Positions 18,999 to 27,436 of a stretch of 64,000 nucleotides of DNA are shown in pieces. This DNA is from Bacteroidaceae bacterium (GTDB lineage Bacteria; Bacteroidota; Bacteroidia; Bacteroidales; Bacteroidaceae). The stretch lies in NCBI GenBank assembly GCA_017416805.1, contig JAFQBB010000043.1, positions 1 to 64,000 of the forward strand, written 5' to 3'. The notes below the pieces were generated by a model that searched no databases, was not told the origin of the DNA, and saw only the letters and a program-made list of their open reading frames with translations. Each line of letters opens with the position of its first letter. The stretch's first letter is position 1. The translations under genes and the position numbers were made by a program.

Positions 18999-19044
18999 CT
19001 TCGTGATTTGATGTTTTACATGAAAGTTATGGCATCAGTTGCCA

Positions 19045-19194
19045 TTATTGCCACCACCAAGAAGAAACATCTGCAGTTTCTTCCGCTTCATCAGAGAAAT
19101 TGAGAGATGCTGTGCTGGACGCATATCCTTTCTCTACTATACATTCTACTATAAGAACTTCGGGGGCTTCGTATTTATTCATCTTATTTTCCAT
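19045..19194 (-). CDS. Small peptide with KYEAPEV leader and WWWQ end
   Basis: About 49 residues from ATG 19194 (MENKMNKYEAPEV); in-frame ATGs at 19200, 19182 and 19233 are alternatives. The N-terminal part is charged and leader-like (KYEAPEVLIVECIVEKGYAS). The C-terminal part is Ser/Ala/Asp/Glu-rich and ends SSWWWQ. There is no signal peptide. Similar short KYEAPEV-type peptides occur in Bacteroides genomes as unexplained proteins, to my recollection. It lies between two secreted polysaccharide-enzyme genes on the same strand. It might be a precursor peptide or a regulatory protein; nothing here decides. Confidence 0.6.
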   Translation of the reverse strand: MENKMNKYEAPEVLIVECIVEKGYASSTASLNFSDEAEETADVSSWWWQ

Positions 19195-19238
19195 AATCAT
19201 TTTTGTTTTAATGTTTATTCTATTCAGAATCATGCGTT

Positions 19239-21395
19239 TTAATATATAACTTTCTTTCCATTCTGGATATAGACGTTACCCTTTACCGGGAGTTTCACGC
19301 TACGGCCACTGAGGTCATAAATTGTCATCTCCGCCTCTTCTGCTGCATCCGCAGGTTTGATCTCTTCAATGCCTGTTGCACTTCCTTCGTCCTTGCCTCT
19401 GAAGACCAGACGCATGGTAAAAAGTTTCTGCATATTGCCCGTATAATGGAAGTAAGCCCAATAAGGATTGATAGTCAAGGTCTTTGTCACTTGGGTTATC
19501 AAGTTGGTAGAAGGATTGTGGTAGTAGAACATTCCATCCTCTGTTTCACAATTAATAGTCTTGTTCTCTAAAGACCCTATGAAGTGCCATTGTGCAGTCA
19601 AATCTACTTCTGTACCGATCACTGATACGGTAAATTCGCCGCAAGTAAATTCTTCAGCCTCCTCAGCCTGCACTCCTTCTTTCAGGCTGTACAAGTAGGC
19701 CTTATTGGCTTTGGGAGTTTCAACCTCTTCAAAAACAAGACTGTTTGTTCCTGCTTCGCGGAACTCATAGAAATGGTAGTTGGCACGAGTTTGTTCATCT
19801 GGGGCAAAAGGCAAGCAGATGGTTCCGTAATTATACTTTGTATTGAACAAACGAGTATAAGATACACTGGCATAGGTTTCATGATTAGGATCAAAATCCA
19901 CCCCTTCTTCAAGAATCAGTACGGGAGAATAAACTGCCACTTTAACTACTACATTGCCATTCGCTACGCTGTGAGATAATGTAACATCCTCAGAGGTATG
20001 TATATAATAAGGCATAAGTTCGGAGCCTTCACGCTTGCGTTCTTCATTTGCTTCATAAAAAGCAATGGTACCACCCATAGCATCTTGAATAGAATAGGTT
20101 GAGGTTCTGTTGTTTCCTGGATTTCCAAGACCATATCCGATAAGCAGATTCTTTCCATTATCATCAGAAGTCAGGAACTCAGTCAGTTGCTTCGTGCTGC
20201 ATGTCGCATCGCTATAGGTATTTCCTTGAATATCGTCCCAATTGGCCCATCTTGTATTTCCATCGTTTTTTAAAGTCCATCCCTCAAGCAGATCATCTTT
20301 TTCAATGGCTGCAAAATCTATCGAATCTCCCAATTGATAGGCTGCAGCCAAAACATATTCCTCAGTACTTGTTGCATACCCATCGGCAACAGCGGTAGCA
20401 GTCAATGTACCACTCTCGGTAACTGTGAAAGGCAAAGTTACCTCCTGATCATTGAATGTGTACGAGAAGCTCACTTCGGGATCGCCGAGCACTCCTTCAT
20501 TGTCATATACTTTGTTTATTACCACATGTTTCAACCCTTCGTAATCTTCACTGTCGGTCATGTTAGAAATTCCCACTATGTCTTCGTTCAAAGGCCAAGA
20601 GAAACCCGCTTCTACCGTAGCTTCATATATCTCAGAGCATACGTCTGTATCACCAATATAACTGATAGCTTTGATGGTAGTAGTGTTAGAAATGGTAATA
20701 GCATTTTCATACAATGCACTCTCCTTTGTCGGATCTTCACCATTAGTCGTATAATAGGTTTTGACAGCAGAACCTCCAGAACTTGTTCCGGGGATAATCT
20801 CCACTGTACGTTCATTTCCATTGGTAGCAATTACACGATGAGAAGGAGTTGAAACGGTTTCTGCAGCCGAGGTTTCGATTATGATTTTACTTATGTATGC
20901 ATTTGTTCCCTTTATATCAACTCTTTCGCCATTGGCAACGTAAGTCGCATTCGATGTAACGGCATCTCCTACGTTTACAGGAGTTTGTGAAACATCACTT
21001 TCAAGATATGCACCGCTTGACAAAAAGCTAAAAGTTCCACTGCTGATAGTAATTGTTATTTTATCACCCGCATTCAGGTTTAGAATAGAGAATCGACCTG
21101 TATTACTCGTGAAAAATAGGCAGTTGTATTTTGCAGTGTTATGTTTTCGGATATAAACAGTTTGGTCAGTTTGAAACGCAAATCGATTATTTAAACTATT
21201 GGTCGCTTCTCCTGCATAATCTGCAATATACAAATCTTTTCCGTCCACAGTGATGTAATCTTCTGTGAATGTAAAGTATGTGATATTGCTCGTAAAAGAT
21301 GTTGCCCATTCTTCAAAATCATAAGTTTCCGTAGTTTGCGCCTTCACGAGCAAGGTCATGAATAGCAAACATGCAATAGATGTTATTTTCCTCAT
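19239..21395 (-). CDS. Secreted protein with chitobiase-like C-terminal domain and tail
   Basis: A 718-residue exported protein (signal ending about LLVKAQ). The N-terminal region (about 20-180) is beta-rich, without a family I can name. Residues about 215-265 (YYTTNGEDPTKESALYENAI) match the CHB_HEX_C type repeat often found in glycoside-active proteins. The C-terminus ends MTIYDLSGRSVKLPVKGNVY plus IQNGKK, the tail shared by other exported proteins here. It starts 22 bp after the PL11 lyase gene, so they are almost certainly co-transcribed and it probably acts on or binds rhamnogalacturonan. No catalytic residues could be assigned. Confidence 0.7.
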   Translation of the reverse strand: MRKITSIACLLFMTLLVKAQTTETYDFEEWATSFTSNITYFTFTEDYITVDGKDLYIADYAGEATNSLNNRFAFQTDQTVYIRKHNTAKYNCLFFTSNTGRFSILNLNAGDKITITISSGTFSFLSSGAYLESDVSQTPVNVGDAVTSNATYVANGERVDIKGTNAYISKIIIETSAAETVSTPSHRVIATNGNERTVEIIPGTSSGGSAVKTYYTTNGEDPTKESALYENAITISNTTTIKAISYIGDTDVCSEIYEATVEAGFSWPLNEDIVGISNMTDSEDYEGLKHVVINKVYDNEGVLGDPEVSFSYTFNDQEVTLPFTVTESGTLTATAVADGYATSTEEYVLAAAYQLGDSIDFAAIEKDDLLEGWTLKNDGNTRWANWDDIQGNTYSDATCSTKQLTEFLTSDDNGKNLLIGYGLGNPGNNRTSTYSIQDAMGGTIAFYEANEERKREGSELMPYYIHTSEDVTLSHSVANGNVVVKVAVYSPVLILEEGVDFDPNHETYASVSYTRLFNTKYNYGTICLPFAPDEQTRANYHFYEFREAGTNSLVFEEVETPKANKAYLYSLKEGVQAEEAEEFTCGEFTVSVIGTEVDLTAQWHFIGSLENKTINCETEDGMFYYHNPSTNLITQVTKTLTINPYWAYFHYTGNMQKLFTMRLVFRGKDEGSATGIEEIKPADAAEEAEMTIYDLSGRSVKLPVKGNVYIQNGKKVIY

Positions 21396-21417
21396 AATAG
21401 TTTTGTAATATTAAGAT

Positions 21418-23961
21418 TTAACGAATAATAATTTTCTTCCCATTTTGAATGTATATACCCTTGCCAGGATTGGTGACACGTTGTCCTGTCAGCGTATAGA
21501 TTGTATTGTTCTCTGATCGGATACGGTCGTTCTCTACAACATCAATTTCATTCGCCGAGCTTGCCCCTTTGATGGTGATACTGCGAATGTATGTTCCTGC
21601 CGATGCTGTCATCAACAGATTTCCTGCTGCAGAGATTTTTATTGTACTTTCTCCTACTGCCGCCATCTTGATTCCGCCAGTCTGTTCTGAATTATCAAAT
21701 CTGATAAGTCCTCCCCTGCAGACATTGAATGTGACCTCATCGTTTTTCTGCAAACCCAGAATGGCAAGTTTGCCTCCTCCATTTTGACACCAGAGCCCTG
21801 CATACGTATCATCAACATCCCTGTATCGCCATACGTTTTCCGTGGATGTACAGGCAAAACGGTTGTCATAGTTTGTAGCCGCAGTGGCAAGCATAGAAAG
21901 AGCATTTTCCGCTACAGTTACATTTGTTCCCCATGTAGGATGTACCAAATCGGATTCTCCGGTGCTTACTCCGGTAAACAAATAGGGAATCTCTGCCAAT
22001 TGAAACATTTTGATACGATCAGGAAGATAATAGCCCAAATGGGGTGGCATGTTGTAGGCAACATTCTGCCATGCGATACCCATTTCATATACGTGGTCGG
22101 TCATCAGCCAAGGTATCCGTATCTCTGTGGGGATGTTAGAGGTAAAAATGTTCAGCGTGCAAGAGTCCGAACTGTTCCACAGGATTACTTCTTCACGCCA
22201 GTCGCCCCAAATATCAGCAACCAGATTGGGATGGGGCTTACCATTGTTTGATGCAGAGTTTCCGTATTTGTGGAATTGGATAACGTGTCCCAAATCATCA
22301 GTCCCGTTCCACTTATCTACGGTAGCATCGTAAAACAACTCGTCGGCCGCATCTCCGTCCCAGTACAAACGGAACTTATGAGGTTTGTCATTTCCAGAAA
22401 AATCAGCCAGTTTCTTACCCTCCACATTGTAAAGGCTATTGGCCGCTGCTGTCCAGAACTCCGCGCCCGAATGGTTTAAGTCCAAATCGGCCATAGTTCC
22501 CATACCGTTGTCGCCACCACTGGTTGCAGAGAATATCACTTCGCCCGTCTTGGCATCGATGAAATGGTAGCCATACGGACTTTCCTCGTGTACCATAAAG
22601 AATTCAAGACCTTCCCTATTAGGATCAAAATCGCCCAAGTGAATGGCATCGCCATGGCCATATCCTGTACTGTAGAGCAACCATCCATCGTCGTCCAATG
22701 CTGCCGAACCGAACATGATTTCATCCTTGCCATCACCATCCACATCGCCCACAGAGATGTTGTGCGCACCCTGTCCGTAGCAGGTGTTTCCGGATGTCTC
22801 TGCCAAAGAACGCCCTGAAGTGCATGTCAAATATTCACGTGTCTCACTTTTCCCCTCAGCATCTGTAAGGGTCAGTTTGGTTTTACTTGTCGATGCAGAC
22901 AGCCAACGGGTTGACAAGGATTCTCCATCAAAATCTACCGCCCAAATATAGGCACGGGTATAATAACCTCTTGAGAAAATGGCAGACGGATTCTCGTCCC
23001 GTCCTCCCAAATAGGCTACGCATGAAAGGTAGCGTTCACTCCGGTTGGCATAATTGTCTCCCCAGAAACTTTCATCCGATGGATACGTGGCAATGCTATT
23101 GGTGCCACCCGCCCGATTGGGATTGTACCAAATGGTGTGAACAGCCTTACCAGTCTCTCCATTGAAAACCGTCAGCAATTCTGCTCCTTTGATTACCGTT
23201 CCGTTAGCCCGGTTTCTTAAATCCTGTTCGTTGTTGAGTGCTTTGATTGTTGCATCTGTCGCAGCAGCGGTAACATAAGCGCCCGTTCCATCAATACTTC
23301 CGGGAGCAGTTTTACATACCAATTCTGCTTTTCCATCGTTGTTCAAGTCATAGAATACCATCTGAGTATAGTGGGCACCTGCACGTATATTCTTTCCCAA
23401 ATCAATACGCCACAGTTTCTCTCCATCGAATGTGTAACAATCCAACAGGCAATTTCCCGTGATTCCACTTAGGCTGTTGTCTTTGGAGTTATCAGGATCC
23501 CACTTCAGGAGCAGTTCAAATTCTCCATCTCCATTCACATCGGCAATGGCACAGTCATTGGGAGTGTAGCTGTATTTCTGCCCCGAGGCAGTGAGAGCAT
23601 CAGCTGGTTTATCGGTCTTCAATGTCTTATAGATATTACTCCACGGCCGGACGGCATCAGTTTTCTCTATTTCCACTCCCCCCTTCTTCACAACAATGGA
23701 ATAACTGTTATATGTGTTGCCCGATAAATCGACATAAGAGGTTGCACTGTTGAGGTCGGAAGCAATGATTTCGTCACCACGTAAAACGTCAAATGTGGTC
23801 GAAGCATCGTCTTCTGGCATGAAACGCCAACTGATGAATATGCCTTCTGATTTGGCCGGAAGCGCCACAACACCTCTGTCCGGATTTTGAGGGACAAGTC
23901 CTGCATAGCAAACTTGTACACTTGAAATCAAGCAGACAATGAAAAGTCGAATGTTTTTCAT
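21418..23961 (-). CDS. PL11 rhamnogalacturonan lyase
   Basis: An 847-residue secreted polysaccharide lyase of family 11, which cleaves the Rha-GalA backbone of rhamnogalacturonan I by beta-elimination. Evidence: the start of the mature protein (LVPQNPDRGVVALPAKSEGI), calcium-binding propeller blades of DVNGDGEFELLLKWDPDNSK and DLNNDGKAELVCKTAPGSID type, and GDVDGDGKDEIMFGSAALDD. The length exceeds minimal PL11 because a beta-sandwich and the shared C-terminal tail (TLTGQRVTNPGKGIYIQNGK) are added. Signal peptide at 1-20. A -7 element lies at 24021-24028 (minus strand) with a direct-repeat motif 33 bp upstream, shared with the GH106 promoter. Confidence 0.92.
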   Translation of the reverse strand: MKNIRLFIVCLISSVQVCYAGLVPQNPDRGVVALPAKSEGIFISWRFMPEDDASTTFDVLRGDEIIASDLNSATSYVDLSGNTYNSYSIVVKKGGVEIEKTDAVRPWSNIYKTLKTDKPADALTASGQKYSYTPNDCAIADVNGDGEFELLLKWDPDNSKDNSLSGITGNCLLDCYTFDGEKLWRIDLGKNIRAGAHYTQMVFYDLNNDGKAELVCKTAPGSIDGTGAYVTAAATDATIKALNNEQDLRNRANGTVIKGAELLTVFNGETGKAVHTIWYNPNRAGGTNSIATYPSDESFWGDNYANRSERYLSCVAYLGGRDENPSAIFSRGYYTRAYIWAVDFDGESLSTRWLSASTSKTKLTLTDAEGKSETREYLTCTSGRSLAETSGNTCYGQGAHNISVGDVDGDGKDEIMFGSAALDDDGWLLYSTGYGHGDAIHLGDFDPNREGLEFFMVHEESPYGYHFIDAKTGEVIFSATSGGDNGMGTMADLDLNHSGAEFWTAAANSLYNVEGKKLADFSGNDKPHKFRLYWDGDAADELFYDATVDKWNGTDDLGHVIQFHKYGNSASNNGKPHPNLVADIWGDWREEVILWNSSDSCTLNIFTSNIPTEIRIPWLMTDHVYEMGIAWQNVAYNMPPHLGYYLPDRIKMFQLAEIPYLFTGVSTGESDLVHPTWGTNVTVAENALSMLATAATNYDNRFACTSTENVWRYRDVDDTYAGLWCQNGGGKLAILGLQKNDEVTFNVCRGGLIRFDNSEQTGGIKMAAVGESTIKISAAGNLLMTASAGTYIRSITIKGASSANEIDVVENDRIRSENNTIYTLTGQRVTNPGKGIYIQNGKKIIIR

Positions 23962-24020
23962 ATAACCTTGTTTTTTTTGATATGTTCCATTTTTTATTCA
24001 CCTAAATATAGTAGATGTGG

Positions 24021-24084
24021 CAAATGTACGAACTCGTGCAGTAACAGAGTTGGTAATTTCGTACAAAATGTGGTAAATTTATAC
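24021..24084 (-). promoter_or_regulatory. PL11 promoter and candidate regulator site
   Basis: The minus-strand -7 element TACATTTG is at 24021-24028. Upstream (higher coordinates), two 13-mers read on the plus strand as GGTAATTTCGTAC (24052-24064) and GGTAAATTTATAC (24072-24084), with a 20-bp period. The same arrangement at the same distance from the -7 element occurs at the GH106 promoter. It is a candidate binding site for the AraC-type output domain of the regulator at 29919. Confidence 0.65.
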
Positions 24085-24104
24085 TGTCCAAATCCTAATG
24101 AAGG

Positions 24105-27100
24105 TTATGGACGTACTCTTATTGTCACTTCTCCGTTTATACCAGAGTTTACAAGTCGGTCTGTAGGTTTGGCCAAATTATGTGTTTGCCAAGTTACCCG
24201 TTCTTCTTCCGGCAACTGGGCATCTCGCACAAGTCTGTTCCATAAACTGTTGCATACATGTATCTCTATATTGTTTTTCCCTTTGCGTAGAAGAGGGGTA
24301 ATATCAAGGTTCCAAGGTGAACACCACACCACTCCTGCCGATTTCCCGTTGACAAACACCTCTGCAGCAGAATTCAGCAGTGGTATCTCTATTTGGTACG
24401 AAGCATGCTTGTCCTTCTTTTTTAGATGAAAAACATTTCGATAGACCGCTGTTCCTGAATAGTATTTAATTTGCGGATTATCGTTTTTTGTCCAATTGGT
24501 CAGTTTGTCGAGTGTGACAGTCTCTTTCAGACCTCCCATGGTTGGGTCAAAAGAAATCGTCCATGTCTCTGACGGATGCAGTGTCGTTGCAGAACTCGCA
24601 ATATCCTTATCTTGCTCCTTCCGGGCAACCGGTTTTTCACCTTCAACATTTTGTGTCTTGACAATAACGAAGTAGGATTCTCGCGGTGCAAAGGCAAGGC
24701 TTAGCGCTGTTCGTCCCTCCCTGATTTCAAATCTGGCAGGGTTGATTGTTCCCGAAACAGGATTCCAAATCTCAACGGCTGAAGCTGTCGTATTGAAGAT
24801 GAACAAATCATTTATGGATTTGTCGCTATGGTTATTCAAGAAGTAGATTTCTTCCTTGTTAGTACGTCTGTGGCAGAAGTACAACAGGTTGTTTGAAGAC
24901 GATTCGACATCCGGCTTTAATCCCGCTTTTTGAATGGCTTCAACCAAAGACTGGTTGCTCTGCTTGGGGTCATACACGGCTACTCCTGCCTGCTTGAACT
25001 CTTCAATCCTTTTCTGTACATTCTCGGGAAGAGGGTTCTCATCTGCTGGTAGAATCATCATACTGTAGCTGATTCCATCGGGCAATACAATTCGTCCGTT
25101 TTTTACATTCATACGATGGAATAGCGCATCGGTTGTGAAAGCATCGAAATCATATCCGTGTGGGAGTTCGGGCAACTTGTGCGTCAATATACGACAAGGG
25201 ATATTGTCTCCTAAATAGATGCAGAAATCACTTATCGGCTTTCCTTGTCTCAGCATCCATGAGCACCGTGCTTGATAATCCCAAAATGGACGGCTGGCCG
25301 GCCAAAATGTGTTAAGACGGTTCAGAACATATTGGCGTCCGTTGGCTGTGTTTATTTTGAGTTTCTCATTTTCCTCCTTCACCCAAGGTTGGTAGGCAAC
25401 TGCACATACGACAAATTCATTGATTCCAAATGCGTAAGCATAGTCGGCCAGGTTCTTTATGTCCGCCAGGGTGTGTTTATAGGTTACATCGGTAAAAGCC
25501 TCTCCCGATGCAATCTGTTTACCATAGAGATGTGCTGCCGATGAGCAATCTTTTATATCATAGTTTCCTTCTGTCTGGTAGCCCCAGAATTCGGCCTGCG
25601 GCTTGTCAACGAGACGTTTTACTCCAATAGCATCTCCTGCCATACAGAGTGCTCCACCCACTGCTTGTGCGGTGAGTGTAAGTCCTTCCGCTTGGCACAA
25701 CCTGTTAAATTCGCCGAAATACCGTTCTGTTATCAAATCGTTTATTGTGTGTCGGAAATCATAGAGAAATTTGTCGGACTCCTCTTTTGAACCCACTACA
25801 AAGCCAGCCAATACCGGCAGGTATTTCTTCATACAATATCCTCTCAATTGCTTGAATTCATTTTCAAATCCTATCGTCCAGTTTTGTGGTCCTGCTTCAT
25901 GGCTGTCCATACAGATGCCACTAATGAATCCATTATGTGCCCGGATACTGTCTATGATGGGTTTGACATAACTCTTCCACTGTAAACGGGCACCTTCTAC
26001 CGACAGTTTGTCGCACTCCATTCCCAGAGCTTCTGCACGCCCATGTTTGGTATGCCCCCCATTGGACATTGAGAAGAATCTCATGACAAGCCATTTGCCT
26101 GCTGGAGCCTTCTTCCAATTTACAGTACCGTCTTCTTCCATTAAAGAAGAGAGGTCGATGGCATGCGAGAAGTCAGTCAAATCTGCGGAAGTGTATGCAG
26201 GAGTATTGTCTCCTTCGATAATTTCCGAAACAAGACTGGCTTTCTCTTGCCATGCATCAACGGCTGCACGTGATGAAAGTACCACATTCCCGAATGTCAA
26301 ATTTTGGTCTGCTTTGTTTGTGGTCCCCCAATTGTGTAGCGCTATCCTAAAAAATCTACCTTTTGTTGTGGGGAATGCTATGGTTTGCTCCTTTACACCC
26401 CCCAAATTCTGATATTTGGGACGGAGCAAGCATATTGTACGATAATCAACACCATTCTCCGAAACCTGCAATTCGCCAATAGGAGGCAGTATCCGATATC
26501 CGCAACCATTGAATTCTTTTGGATTGGTTTGAGTCGTCTTCTGGTTGTGTAAGAAATGGTTCAATGGAACCTGCATGGAAGAGGTGCGTGCTTTACCGCG
26601 TGCCCTTACCACATAAGTGATACTTCTTGCTGCAAATTCTTGTTCAAAGTCTATATTAATATAGATATGTTGAGTAGGATCTGTCAGGCTGACTACTGAA
26701 TCTTTGCTGAAAACACTCCGTGAATCCTTCATGAGTTCCTCTTTGTATGGGATAGCAATAAGTGCCACGTCTTTGTGCCAGTTACCACGTGTCCTCAACA
26801 TCGGCATTTTGAATTGCAAATCTTTGCCTCCTTCAACAACTAATTCCGTGTTGGCCAATTGCAGCATGCTCTTGTCCGGAGTAATCCATTTCCCCCCTGC
26901 CACGTAACCGTTGCTGGCATTACATTCAAAACTTAGGCCCAAACGTTTGGCTTCTTGGGCAGAGAATATTAATTCATCCCACCATTCCGGTGAAAATACC
27001 TTGAAGGCACCCTCGCCCTTTCCATGCACCTGGTCGTAATAGACAACACCTCCTACACCTTGTTGTTTGAAGGCTTCCAAATCGGTCGTAATTCCTTCGT

Positions 27101-27269
27101 GCGTACCGATTGTCTCTCCGTGGAACCACCACACTTTGGTACGTGCCGAGTCTTGGGGATATTTGAACCCGTACGACAATTCCTCTTGTGCATTTACAGC
27201 TAAGCAAAACATTGTAGAACAAGCCGTTAATGCGGATTTAATTAGAAGTAGCAAATGATGTCTATTCAT
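24105..27269 (-). CDS. GH106 alpha-L-rhamnosidase
   Basis: About 1054 residues, predicted secreted (MNRHHLLLLIKSALTACSTM onward). It is a family GH106 alpha-L-rhamnosidase: TKVWWFHGETIGTHEGITTD near the mature N-terminus, LRGYCMKKYLPVLAG, EFWGYQTEGNYDIKDCSSAA, and a C-terminal jelly-roll with YQIEIPLLNSAAEVFVNGKS. It would remove rhamnose from rhamnogalacturonan oligosaccharides or side chains. ATG 27269 is chosen over 27299 because the promoter -7 element is at 27297-27304, so 27299 would lie in the promoter. It is divergent from the GH2 gene. Confidence 0.9.
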   Translation of the reverse strand: MNRHHLLLLIKSALTACSTMFCLAVNAQEELSYGFKYPQDSARTKVWWFHGETIGTHEGITTDLEAFKQQGVGGVVYYDQVHGKGEGAFKVFSPEWWDELIFSAQEAKRLGLSFECNASNGYVAGGKWITPDKSMLQLANTELVVEGGKDLQFKMPMLRTRGNWHKDVALIAIPYKEELMKDSRSVFSKDSVVSLTDPTQHIYINIDFEQEFAARSITYVVRARGKARTSSMQVPLNHFLHNQKTTQTNPKEFNGCGYRILPPIGELQVSENGVDYRTICLLRPKYQNLGGVKEQTIAFPTTKGRFFRIALHNWGTTNKADQNLTFGNVVLSSRAAVDAWQEKASLVSEIIEGDNTPAYTSADLTDFSHAIDLSSLMEEDGTVNWKKAPAGKWLVMRFFSMSNGGHTKHGRAEALGMECDKLSVEGARLQWKSYVKPIIDSIRAHNGFISGICMDSHEAGPQNWTIGFENEFKQLRGYCMKKYLPVLAGFVVGSKEESDKFLYDFRHTINDLITERYFGEFNRLCQAEGLTLTAQAVGGALCMAGDAIGVKRLVDKPQAEFWGYQTEGNYDIKDCSSAAHLYGKQIASGEAFTDVTYKHTLADIKNLADYAYAFGINEFVVCAVAYQPWVKEENEKLKINTANGRQYVLNRLNTFWPASRPFWDYQARCSWMLRQGKPISDFCIYLGDNIPCRILTHKLPELPHGYDFDAFTTDALFHRMNVKNGRIVLPDGISYSMMILPADENPLPENVQKRIEEFKQAGVAVYDPKQSNQSLVEAIQKAGLKPDVESSSNNLLYFCHRRTNKEEIYFLNNHSDKSINDLFIFNTTASAVEIWNPVSGTINPARFEIREGRTALSLAFAPRESYFVIVKTQNVEGEKPVARKEQDKDIASSATTLHPSETWTISFDPTMGGLKETVTLDKLTNWTKNDNPQIKYYSGTAVYRNVFHLKKKDKHASYQIEIPLLNSAAEVFVNGKSAGVVWCSPWNLDITPLLRKGKNNIEIHVCNSLWNRLVRDAQLPEEERVTWQTHNLAKPTDRLVNSGINGEVTIRVRP

Positions 27270-27296
27270 AAATTTGATATTTGTGATATTGTTTTG

Positions 27297-27360
27297 CAAA
27301 TGTAGGCAGATCCCATAAATACGTATGGGTAGAATTGTACAAAATGGGGTAAATTCGTAT
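27297..27360 (-). promoter_or_regulatory. GH106 promoter and candidate regulator site
   Basis: The minus-strand -7 TACATTTG is at 27297-27304. Plus-strand 13-mers GGTAGAATTGTAC (27328-27340) and GGTAAATTCGTAT (27348-27360) repeat with a 20-bp period. The distance from the -7 element to the block GTACAAAATG (27337) is 33 bp, identical to the PL11 promoter. The site is shared by the intergenic region of the divergent GH2 gene. Confidence 0.65.
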
Positions 27361-27390
27361 TTTGCTATATTTTACTTAACACACATTATT

Positions 27391-27398
27391 TAAATTTG
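27391..27398 (+). promoter_or_regulatory. GH2 promoter -7 element
   Basis: TAAATTTG fits the -7 consensus TAnnTTTG. The start codon follows 39 bp downstream. Confidence 0.55.
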
Positions 27399-27436
27399 CA
27401 CTCAACGGAATAAAGTCACAAATTAATATACGCAAA

